A stretch of 7,903 bases of DNA from Susulua sp964590995. GTDB taxonomy: Bacteria > Omnitrophota > Gorgyraeia > Duberdicusellales > 4484-171. The notes beneath the pieces were generated by a model that saw only the letters and a list, made by a program, of their open reading frames with translations, ran no database searches and was not told where the DNA came from. Shown one piece after another: positions 1-6,082 of this stretch (its first letter is position 1; each line of letters begins with the position of its first letter). Both the position numbers and the translations under genes were made by a program. The stretch is taken from positions 1 to 7,903 of the forward strand of contig CAZPYY010000048.1 in the NCBI GenBank assembly GCA_964590995.1, given 5' to 3'.

Positions 1-527
1 TTATGCCCGTGATGAACCAAAAACTCTGTTGCCTCGTAAGCACCTTTAAAATTATTTACAGCAACACAATTTACATCCAAATCTTCTATTTGGCTATTTA
101 TTACTACCAGAGGGACACCCTCCTTAATCAACCTCTTAAGCTGTTTCTCATTTCCAATGATATCAGCCATTATAACTCCATCAATAAGAGAAGTCTTAAA
201 GTTATCCTTATTCCAGAAAATATTAAGATGTAAATCAATACCCTTGGTTCCTAAAGAAGACGCTACTTCTCGGATTATCTCCAAGGCATAGAAAGAATAA
301 AAAATACCCTCGTAACCAGGAATAATCAAACCAAAGGTATCAAGTTTTCCTCCGGCTAGACGGCGAGCGTAGAGTAAAGGCTGGTAATTGAACTCCTTTA
401 TTGCCTTTTCTATTCGTTGTCGGTTTTCTTCTTTTAAGGAAGCGTTATTTAGGAAACGTGAGACGGTGGCAATAGAAACACCGGCTTTGCGAGCTACATC
501 TTTTATGGTAATTTTGGAAGAAGACAC
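1..527 (-). CDS. LacI-family transcriptional regulator, N-terminal part (3' end cut by the window)
   Basis: Translating the minus strand from a GTG at 527 gives 175 codons with no stop before the window edge. Residues 5-25 form the classic LacI helix-turn-helix, with the pattern TIKDVARKAGVSIATVSRFLN. They are followed by the hinge region at about 48-60 (YQP..YARRLAGG), where the usual asparagine after YxP is leucine. From about residue 64 (TFGLIIP) the periplasmic-binding-protein-like effector domain begins, with the expected alternation of strands and helices. Family members are usually about 330-350 residues, so roughly half is visible. The GTG start is favoured because an AGG inside the last codons of the preceding gene lies 8 bases upstream and the HTH begins at the usual distance. 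Only five bases separate it from the stop of the coiled-coil gene, so it is probably translationally coupled. Effector and targets cannot be inferred; LacI proteins typically sense sugars or nucleosides. Confidence 0.93.
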   Translation of the reverse strand, partial: MSSSKITIKDVARKAGVSIATVSRFLNNASLKEENRQRIEKAIKEFNYQPLLYARRLAGGKLDTFGLIIPGYEGIFYSFYALEIIREVASSLGTKGIDLHLNIFWNKDNFKTSLIDGVIMADIIGNEKQLKRLIKEGVPLVVINSQIEDLDVNCVAVNNFKGAYEATEFLVHHGH

Positions 528-532
528 GAGTG

Positions 533-538
533 TTACCT
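533..538 (-). promoter_or_regulatory. Ribosome binding site of the LacI-type gene, embedded in the preceding stop codon
   Basis: The minus strand reads AGGTAA across the last sense codon and stop of the coiled-coil gene. AGG is followed by 8 bases and then GTG. This supports the GTG at 527 as the start and suggests that ribosomes terminating on the upstream gene reinitiate here. Confidence 0.6.
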
Positions 539-1693
539 AATTATGGTAATATCTCCCTCTTGGACAGTATAACCAGCGACTACTTCTTTTATATCTGCTG
601 CGGAGATTTCCTTCCTTGTCTCAATAACTTCTGCACTACCCACTTCTTTGTCTCCACGCATGATTTTCAATGAAAAACCTGGTCTTAAACCCGAGGATTC
701 ACCTATATCTATAACTACGAATTTCTCTTCATGATTTACAGCAATGATTTCTCCTCGCAATCCTTCTAATCCCGGAGCGCTAGGCTTTACTACAATAGGG
801 GGTAGCTCTACTGAAGCTGACCCACCTGATGTAACTTTCTTTCCTCCTTCAATTACCTGCTCAAGCTGCTCCTGCAATTCTTCGAAAGCCATAGATTTTT
901 CTTTCAAGATACTATCGGCATCAGCAATCCTATCATCTAGTTCGTCTTTCGCGGACATAGCCTCTTTAAGTGTATCTTGCAGTCTCATCAGATCTTTGTT
1001 GGCCATTATTATCTCTCTCTTTAAATCTACATTATCTTTGCGTAATTTCCTCACCTCATCAACAGCAGCTCCTCTTCCTTCTCTCTCAGTTACTAAATCC
1101 ATGCTAACAATACGCAAAGTTCTTTCCTTAAATTTTATCGCCTCTAAAAGCCTGTCTTTCTCTTTAGCCGCCTGATCTATCCGAATGCTTAGTTCTTTGT
1201 TCTCCCTACCCAATTTTGCCATTTTATTTTTTTCTTCAAAGAGGGCCTTACTTAAGCTATCGAGCTTGACCTCTAAAGAGGCCTTGGTTTGGACGAAATC
1301 TGCCCAATGGTCTTCGGAAAGCTTTTCAGTCTCTGTCCTTTCCACAACCTTCACTTCAGAAATAGAAGTACTCTTCATTTTTTCAACCAACTCGTTTCTT
1401 TCTTTGGATATCGAAGACCACTTGCTCTTCCAGCTTTCCATTTCTAATTCGGCTTCAGAGAGTTTATTCTTAATCGTAGATAATCTACGCTCGAAGTCAG
1501 CCTTTTCTCTTTCAATCTTATCGAATTTATATTGTAGATTTCTATTTGTCTCTACCAAACCAGCCTTCTCGTCAACTAGCTTCTGATTAGTAACTGTTAA
1601 GTTTTCTTTTTCAACATAGAAAGTAAAAGCAATAAAACCAACAGCTAAAATAACAATTAAAAGAACTATGGGAATTATTTTCAATTTATCCAT
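533..1693 (-). CDS. Membrane-anchored periplasmic coiled-coil protein with a small C-terminal beta domain
   Basis: This 386-residue protein has a basic N-terminus (MDKLK) and a single hydrophobic segment at about residues 6-26. A long, highly charged heptad-like region at about 28-285, rich in Glu, Lys, Leu and Arg, is predicted to be coiled coil. A Gly/Ser/Pro-rich linker spans about 286-310. A compact C-terminal domain at about 311-386 has the pattern GEI..VN...FVVIDIGES.GL.PG..L.IMRGD..VG.AEV.E, followed by a final VQEGDITII. Similar small beta domains end other coiled-coil envelope proteins, but I cannot name the family. The positive-inside rule puts the coiled coil and C-terminus in the periplasm. 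The gene has its own consensus promoter and a G-rich ribosome site just upstream, and it is followed at five bases by a LacI-type regulator. No enzymatic motif is visible. A structural or tethering role is inference. The plus-strand ORFs inside it are shadows. Confidence 0.85.
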   Translation of the reverse strand: MDKLKIIPIVLLIVILAVGFIAFTFYVEKENLTVTNQKLVDEKAGLVETNRNLQYKFDKIEREKADFERRLSTIKNKLSEAELEMESWKSKWSSISKERNELVEKMKSTSISEVKVVERTETEKLSEDHWADFVQTKASLEVKLDSLSKALFEEKNKMAKLGRENKELSIRIDQAAKEKDRLLEAIKFKERTLRIVSMDLVTEREGRGAAVDEVRKLRKDNVDLKREIIMANKDLMRLQDTLKEAMSAKDELDDRIADADSILKEKSMAFEELQEQLEQVIEGGKKVTSGGSASVELPPIVVKPSAPGLEGLRGEIIAVNHEEKFVVIDIGESSGLRPGFSLKIMRGDKEVGSAEVIETRKEISAADIKEVVAGYTVQEGDITIIR

Positions 1694-1697
1694 TATG

Positions 1698-1706
1698 CCC
1701 CCCTTT
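1698..1706 (-). promoter_or_regulatory. G-rich ribosome binding site of the coiled-coil gene
   Basis: On the minus strand AAAGGGGGG lies four bases before the ATG at 1693. The run of six G is an atypical Shine-Dalgarno but can pair with the CCUCC core of 16S rRNA. It supports the chosen start and sits right at the expected transcription start of the upstream promoter. Confidence 0.5.
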
Positions 1707-1712
1707 AATCCG

Positions 1713-1740
1713 ATTATAACATATAAATTATTGCTGTCAA
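1713..1740 (-). promoter_or_regulatory. Perfect-consensus sigma70 promoter of the coiled-coil/LacI pair
   Basis: The minus strand carries TTGACA (1735-1740), a 16-base AT-rich spacer, and TATAAT (1713-1718). Both hexamers match the consensus exactly. Initiation would be expected near 1705-1707, giving a leader of about a dozen bases that contains the G-rich ribosome site. A small inverted repeat, TCCC-n4-GGGA at 1741-1752, abuts the -35 box and could be an operator, but it is too short to be sure. The promoter lies in the 69-base gap between the barrel gene and the coiled-coil gene and should drive the latter together with the LacI-type regulator. Confidence 0.8.
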
Positions 1741-1762
1741 TCCCGTTAGGGAATATTTTTAC

Positions 1763-4450
1763 TTAAAACTTCTTGCGATAATAGAATCTAACAATATGCT
1801 GAGTGTCAAGGGTAGCAACGCCGCCACCAAAAGGTGAATAGGTGGAATCGGCAATACCAGCGATACTGCCTACACCATATTGAGCAATTAGTTCGCTACC
1901 CTCTTTTAATCCTAATCTTACCTCGGAGAAAAAGGTGTGGTGTGGTCTATTCTCTACTCTACCATCTTCATTTAACTCAGAAATATCATTAGCTCTTGAG
2001 TAGACATATCGTCCATAAAGACCTAATTTTTCTATTGGTGAATAGCTTACTTCAAGTCCAATATGATTAGTATTATCATCTATAATTTGAGACCACTCAT
2101 ATTCATTACGGGCATAATCTAGGTAAATCTCCAGATTATCTTTTGGCTTCACCCCTATACCAACTTTAAAAATATCAAAATAAGGGTATGGTGGAGCTGG
2201 AAAAGCACCAGGATGATTTAACCCGTAGGCCTCATCGCGAAATATCTGTCCATATTCAGTGTAAGTATAGAATGAGGTCCAGTCAAGCAAGCCCCGGCCA
2301 AAATTGTCATAAGCTAAAGTGCAATCATTAGTATGCTCCCAGATAAAGCTTGAATTTAGCCAATCAAAAAAATCATACTTTGCCCCCAGAGAAATTGTCT
2401 TCAAGGTCGAATCTTTTCCGTCTTCTATCGCTGTATTCTGATAAAAGTCACCGCTCTGGGGATCAATTATAAAAGGATCGTATCCAGCATCGGTTTTAGG
2501 TAAATCATGATAAATACCCAAAATTTTTGCAGTCAATTTATCTACAGGTTGGTAGGTAGCCTCTAAGCGTGCAACATTTTCAATATACTCCCCATTAGCG
2601 TCATGTACGTTTCTAAGATCAAAGAGAGCGTCGAGATTTTGGTCTAGCAAATTCTCAGCCTCGATACGAAAATTAATTGTGTCCCGGCCATAATCAATAC
2701 CGTCACCAATCCTGAAAGGTTTTACGTCATACCAACTTAAAGTCGGACCATAAAGGCCTGAAGAATGGTAATCAAAAGGAGTTCTAAAATAAAGATGCCG
2801 TGACCAAAAAGTATCATCTCTTGTCTCTCTAAAACTAGCTAAAGCACTTTCAAATCCTCTATCCATATGAGTAAGAACCAACCGCAACTTATAAAACGCT
2901 TCTTTCTCTTTAGATAAAATACCAAAATAATCTTTTCCGAAAGTTTCCGAAGAGGAATTAATCAAACTGACCTGGAAACTGTTTCCTCTTTTCTCAGTCT
3001 CGTAAGCCGAACGCCTGTCTTGCTCTGTAAAAGATGTAGCCGCTTCTAGAAAGAGCTGGGTATTTAACCCTAACCCCAAATTAAAATCAAAACCAAAAAA
3101 GTGATTAAAAGCATCTAGGGTGCTCTTATCGCTTCCGAACTTAGAGCCATAAACAAAACCTAGAGTAAGATCGTCTCTGCAAAAGTACTTACCGCGTAAA
3201 GCACTTTGAAAAGTATTAAAATCATCATAATCCTGCCATAACTCTTTGGGGGAAGCAGCAGTAAAATCTAGCATTGATTTTTCTGAATTTAAATTTAAAG
3301 AAAATCCCCTTAAAGCAGTAAGTCTTGTCCCGGTAGAGTCACGAGTAATATAGGCTGTAGTATCATCCCACCAACCCTTTTGAAAATCAGGAGTTGCCAA
3401 TCCAGAATTTAAATGGCCGGGCCGCCAATTGATCAACCATTGAGATTCTTCCCAATAGGTATGATTATTGGTAAGGTTTAAAGGATCGTCAGAAGAGTAA
3501 GCAAGCTCCTCCAATCCCACAGGGAATATTCTTAGAACCACATTATCGCTATTATAATCAAACCAAAGTTCTCTAACCGGCCATACTTCGCGATCATCAA
3601 TCTTTAACTCCGGGATAGTAAGGATATTGCTATTAAGACTGGTTACGGTTGTAGAAGAAATCCGGTCGTCAACTACTTTTAACTCCGGAAGGTTAAGGGA
3701 ATCTCCTTTGAAGTTGGAGTATACTGTCTCATTTACGGTATAGCGCATATTCGACCAGTATTTATACTCCACATCAAAGGTATCTCCGTCATTGGTTACA
3801 AAAGCTCTCTCGCTCTTGCCGATAAAACTCCAGGGGCTAAAATCAAAGTTACTGTGAAAACCCCACCCTTCTTCCTGGGGCCGGTCGATTTCAAACTTTA
3901 TATAGCTATAAACAGCAGGGTCAAAGGTGTTTTCTCGACGATTATAGGCCTGATCTGATAGAATCCTCCAGTTTTCCTCGCTTAAATCAGCATTAGCCCG
4001 TTTCCAAATAACATCCCCGCCCTCTAAGCCAAAGCTAGCCTGATACTCTCCTTTAAGAGTAAAATCAGAGTCTTCTTTAGCCTTAGGCTTTCTTTTTAAA
4101 GGTCTAGGCAAAACCATCCCTTTAGGGGTATCCTCTTCTGGGAATTGTAAGTCTGCAGACAAAGCAAAATAATCTTCCTTTATGACTACCTCCTCTACAT
4201 CTTTTAAAGACCCCTCCAAGGCATCTAAGGCACTATTCATCTTATCTTTACGAATTTGGGCTAGATACATATTTGCTTCTTTATCGGAAGGATTGATTGC
4301 CAGGGCCTCCTCAAACTCTGTTTTTGCCGCCTGAGTATAACCTTTTTCTAAGAAAATTTTACCTATTTCGACGAGATGATTGCCTGAAGAAGGGAAAATA
4401 GTCAGGGGGAATAGCACTATAAAAAAAGTTAATAGAAAAACCTTCATCAT
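1763..4450 (-). CDS. Secreted TPR plus outer-membrane beta-barrel (porin-like) protein
   Basis: The longest ORF opens at 4603, but that start would overlap the acyltransferase gene by 110 bases and has no signal-peptide character. I choose the ATG at 4450 (ATGATG; 4447 is equally possible), which gives 895 residues with a clear signal peptide: MMK, then a hydrophobic core at about residues 4-20. One TPR-like helical hairpin follows at about 24-58 (GKIFLEKGYTQAAKTEFEEAL..NP), then a helical stretch to about 92 and a basic Pro/Lys linker at about 110-126. From about 130 to the end there are many short segments of alternating polar and aromatic residues, separated by Asp/Asn/Gly-rich turns. The protein ends in HIVRFYYRKKF, with a terminal Phe like the BAM recognition signal of outer-membrane proteins. 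This indicates a large beta barrel. Its substrate is unknown and I recognise no named family. A near-repeat (LPELKVVDDR at about 254, IPELKIDDRE at about 279) lies in the first third of the barrel region. Neighbours are an LpxL-like gene and a tethered coiled coil. Confidence 0.8.
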   Translation of the reverse strand: MMKVFLLTFFIVLFPLTIFPSSGNHLVEIGKIFLEKGYTQAAKTEFEEALAINPSDKEANMYLAQIRKDKMNSALDALEGSLKDVEEVVIKEDYFALSADLQFPEEDTPKGMVLPRPLKRKPKAKEDSDFTLKGEYQASFGLEGGDVIWKRANADLSEENWRILSDQAYNRRENTFDPAVYSYIKFEIDRPQEEGWGFHSNFDFSPWSFIGKSERAFVTNDGDTFDVEYKYWSNMRYTVNETVYSNFKGDSLNLPELKVVDDRISSTTVTSLNSNILTIPELKIDDREVWPVRELWFDYNSDNVVLRIFPVGLEELAYSSDDPLNLTNNHTYWEESQWLINWRPGHLNSGLATPDFQKGWWDDTTAYITRDSTGTRLTALRGFSLNLNSEKSMLDFTAASPKELWQDYDDFNTFQSALRGKYFCRDDLTLGFVYGSKFGSDKSTLDAFNHFFGFDFNLGLGLNTQLFLEAATSFTEQDRRSAYETEKRGNSFQVSLINSSSETFGKDYFGILSKEKEAFYKLRLVLTHMDRGFESALASFRETRDDTFWSRHLYFRTPFDYHSSGLYGPTLSWYDVKPFRIGDGIDYGRDTINFRIEAENLLDQNLDALFDLRNVHDANGEYIENVARLEATYQPVDKLTAKILGIYHDLPKTDAGYDPFIIDPQSGDFYQNTAIEDGKDSTLKTISLGAKYDFFDWLNSSFIWEHTNDCTLAYDNFGRGLLDWTSFYTYTEYGQIFRDEAYGLNHPGAFPAPPYPYFDIFKVGIGVKPKDNLEIYLDYARNEYEWSQIIDDNTNHIGLEVSYSPIEKLGLYGRYVYSRANDISELNEDGRVENRPHHTFFSEVRLGLKEGSELIAQYGVGSIAGIADSTYSPFGGGVATLDTQHIVRFYYRKKF

Positions 4451-4454
4451 AGTG

Positions 4455-4483
4455 ATTTTATCAAAAGAATACTGACATTTCAA
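4455..4483 (-). promoter_or_regulatory. Candidate sigma70 promoter abutting the start codon of the TPR-barrel gene
   Basis: The minus strand has TTGAAA (4478-4483), a 17-base spacer, and TAAAAT (4455-4460), each one mismatch from consensus. It lies in the 43-base gap after the acyltransferase stop. Only four bases separate the -10 box from the ATG at 4450, so the expected transcription start falls within the ATGATG and the message would be leaderless. No Shine-Dalgarno precedes that ATG. Read-through transcripts from upstream could use a different start, for example a TTG at 4483 that follows AAGGA at a spacing of 7 bases. Confidence 0.55.
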
Positions 4484-4493
4484 GCATTTTTCC

Positions 4494-5432
4494 TTATTTT
4501 TCGACCTTGAATCGGGATTTTTTGATCTGTTCTGAAGGCCGTGATTTCCAACGTCGATGCACCCAGGCCCATTGGGAAGGGAATTCTCGAATCCAACCCT
4601 CAATTATTCGGGTGAGCTTTATGGCATTAAGAAGGATGGCCTCATCTCTATCTTCTTTTATAATTGACTCCTCTTCAGGAAAGATTTTTAGCTGATGTTT
4701 CCCCCTGCTCTCTCTTATCATATATGCAGGTACAATTGCAGCTTTAGTCCTTAAAGCAAGAGTAATCGGTCCTATAGGGGTAGCTGCCAACTTACCGAAG
4801 AATTTGACCCAAACTCCACCAGTACCAAAGTTTTGATCCACCTGAATCACTACTATCTCGTTGTTCCGCAAGGCATTTAATATCCCACTTATACATACCT
4901 TACGCGGATAAGAAAGGATCGTTTTTACCCCCCCTTTTGTTCTTAAATCATTGACGTAATTATCAGTATTCTCGTCCCGCATTGGCCGGGCAACAATATT
5001 GATAGGGTACCCTTCTCTAGCTAATTTAAAAAGCATTAAGGGGAAATTTCCCAGGTGAGCTGTTAAGAGTAAAACCCCCTTCTTCTTCTCTAAAGCTTTT
5101 TCTAAGTTCTCCCTTCCCTCAATACAGATATTCTCTAAATAGTGGGGATTTTTTACAAAAGAAATCAACTCAAAGGTACTCTGAGCCATAAAAGCGAAGT
5201 AAAAACGGGCAATCCTCTTCTTCTCTTTTGAAGACATTTTAGGAAAGGCAACCGAAAGGCTATTGATGGCGATTTTACGGTGGCGCCCAATCACTAAGTA
5301 GGCAAGACTTCCCAGAAAATTACCAATAGAATAATTCCAACTTAAAGGAAATGCTTTACTCAAAGATGCAAATGCCTTTAAGGCAATCCATGCCGATTTT
5401 CTTCTTAGAATTTTCTTTTGTTCTTTATTCAT
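4494..5432 (-). CDS. LpxL/HtrB-type lysophospholipid acyltransferase-like protein
   Basis: This 312-residue protein matches the lipid A late-acyltransferase family (LpxL/HtrB, LpxM), whose members transfer acyl chains from acyl carrier protein to lipid A precursors or related lipids at the inner membrane. A hydrophobic N-terminal region at about residues 35-48 fits the membrane anchor. Family landmarks are AHLGNFPLM at 125-133, ARPMRDENTDNYV at 148-160, VDQN at 198-201, KFFGKLAATPIGPITLALRTKA at 210-231 and the C-terminal PSQWAWVHRRWK at 285-296. In the catalytic HX4(D/E) motif His126 is present, but the acidic position is Pro131. This could mean reduced, altered or lost activity, or a subfamily that uses another residue. 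Length is normal for the family. The ATG start has no clear Shine-Dalgarno but a promoter lies just upstream. Whether its substrate is lipid A or another envelope lipid cannot be told from sequence. Confidence 0.9.
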   Translation of the reverse strand: MNKEQKKILRRKSAWIALKAFASLSKAFPLSWNYSIGNFLGSLAYLVIGRHRKIAINSLSVAFPKMSSKEKKRIARFYFAFMAQSTFELISFVKNPHYLENICIEGRENLEKALEKKKGVLLLTAHLGNFPLMLFKLAREGYPINIVARPMRDENTDNYVNDLRTKGGVKTILSYPRKVCISGILNALRNNEIVVIQVDQNFGTGGVWVKFFGKLAATPIGPITLALRTKAAIVPAYMIRESRGKHQLKIFPEEESIIKEDRDEAILLNAIKLTRIIEGWIREFPSQWAWVHRRWKSRPSEQIKKSRFKVEK

Positions 5433-5448
5433 AATCTATGAAGAGACG

Positions 5449-5476
5449 ATTATAGCATAAGAGGTGCTTTTAGCAA
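5449..5476 (-). promoter_or_regulatory. Candidate sigma70 promoter of the LpxL-like gene
   Basis: The minus strand carries TTGCTA (5471-5476), a 16-base spacer, and a perfect TATAAT (5449-5454). The expected start at about 5441-5443 gives a leader of only about 10 bases before the ATG at 5432, with no recognisable Shine-Dalgarno. The promoter follows the GC-rich hairpin element and would let the envelope genes downstream be expressed independently of secA-lnt. Confidence 0.6.
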
Positions 5477-5503
5477 CTATCTTTCTTGATGCTCTACTGC
5501 TCT

Positions 5504-5587
5504 GCAGACGTCCTACTTGGCTACATTCTACTTGCTCTTGCAGGGAATCCTATGCGGATGTAGGGTGTCCCCAAGCAGGACGCCTGC
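5504..5587 (-). repeat. GC-rich imperfect hairpin element in the intergenic gap
   Basis: Two 17-base arms, 5504-5520 and 5571-5587, are inverted copies differing at two positions. On the minus-strand RNA both differences become G.U pairs, while on the plus-strand RNA they would be A.C mismatches. Inside, after a 7-base bulge on one side (5564-5570), CTACAT/ATGTAG adds a second short stem. The hand-counted G+C is 47 of 84 bases, clearly richer than the flanking genes. The first arm begins one base after the DUF355 stop codon. There is no U-tract, so it is not a standard intrinsic terminator. It could be a 3' stabilising hairpin, an intergenic REP- or MITE-like element, or a processing site. 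With the promoter behind it, this accounts for most of the 156-base gap at 5433-5588. Confidence 0.75.
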
Positions 5588-5588
5588 T

Positions 5589-6077
5589 TTATAACTTATA
5601 GCCAATCTTTCGCAGTAACTCTTTTCGCCACTTAATATCTTCTTCGGCCTCAACGCCCTTAGGTGAAAAACCATCAACAACCCCTAAAAACGCCCTTCCT
5701 TGAGATGTCTGGGCTACAATTACCTCTAGAGTATTTGCACTGGCGCAGAATATGCGGCAAACCTCAGAAGTTGCTTTTATCCGGTTTAAAACATTAATTG
5801 GATAAGCATCTCCTAAAGCAATGAAAAACATATGCCCACAGCCTATTTTTAAAGAATTATCAATAGCAATCTTTTTCAATGTTTGGTCGTTGCCTTCTAC
5901 TCGCAGGAGACACTTTCCTGAAGCCTCACTAAAAACTAAACCAAACTTTATTGCCGGAACACTCTCAACTAAAACCTCATAGATATCTTCAGCTGTCTTA
6001 ATAAAATGTGAGTGGCCAATAATAACATTTAAATCTTCAGGCTTATCGACTTTTACTACCTCTAACTCTACTCCCAC
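5589..6077 (-). CDS. Adenosine-specific kinase family protein (DUF355)
   Basis: The 162-residue product matches the small DUF355 / adenosine-specific kinase family nearly end to end. Landmarks are VVKVDKPEDLNVIIGHSHFIKT at 7-28, ESVPAIKFGLVFSEASG at 38-54, GNDQTLKKIAIDNSLKIGCGH at 62-82, DAYPINVLNRIK at 90-101, EVCRIFCASANTLEVIVA at 105-122 and RAFLGVVDGFSPKGVE..EDIKWRKELLRKIGYKL to the end. Members are typically about 160 residues. The family name comes from characterised homologues; the physiological role is poorly understood. The longest ORF starts at a GTG at 6086, but that codon lies inside the AAGGAGGTGA ribosome site. The GTG at 6077, 8 bases after AAGGAGG, is the natural start and gives the family's usual length. 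The gene follows lnt without a gap and is probably co-transcribed with it. A link to envelope biogenesis is not evident from the protein itself. Confidence 0.92.
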   Translation of the reverse strand: MGVELEVVKVDKPEDLNVIIGHSHFIKTAEDIYEVLVESVPAIKFGLVFSEASGKCLLRVEGNDQTLKKIAIDNSLKIGCGHMFFIALGDAYPINVLNRIKATSEVCRIFCASANTLEVIVAQTSQGRAFLGVVDGFSPKGVEAEEDIKWRKELLRKIGYKL

Positions 6078-6082
6078 CCCTC

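Noticed and set aside
3..233. 76-residue plus-strand ORF
   Set aside because: It lies antisense to the LacI-type gene, whose frame is continuous here, and its product has no recognisable domain.
744..1586. Two plus-strand ORFs of 143 and 133 residues opposite the coiled-coil gene
   Set aside because: They are Ser/Leu/Phe-rich mirror frames of a Glu/Lys-rich coiled coil, a usual artefact, and have no ribosome site or domain.
4507..4695. 62-residue plus-strand ORF
   Set aside because: It is antisense to the conserved C-terminal end of the acyltransferase and has no support.
5504..5587. Intrinsic terminator for the secA-lnt-DUF355 operon
   Set aside because: The stem is long but neither strand has a T-run after the hairpin, so a rho-independent terminator is not supported.
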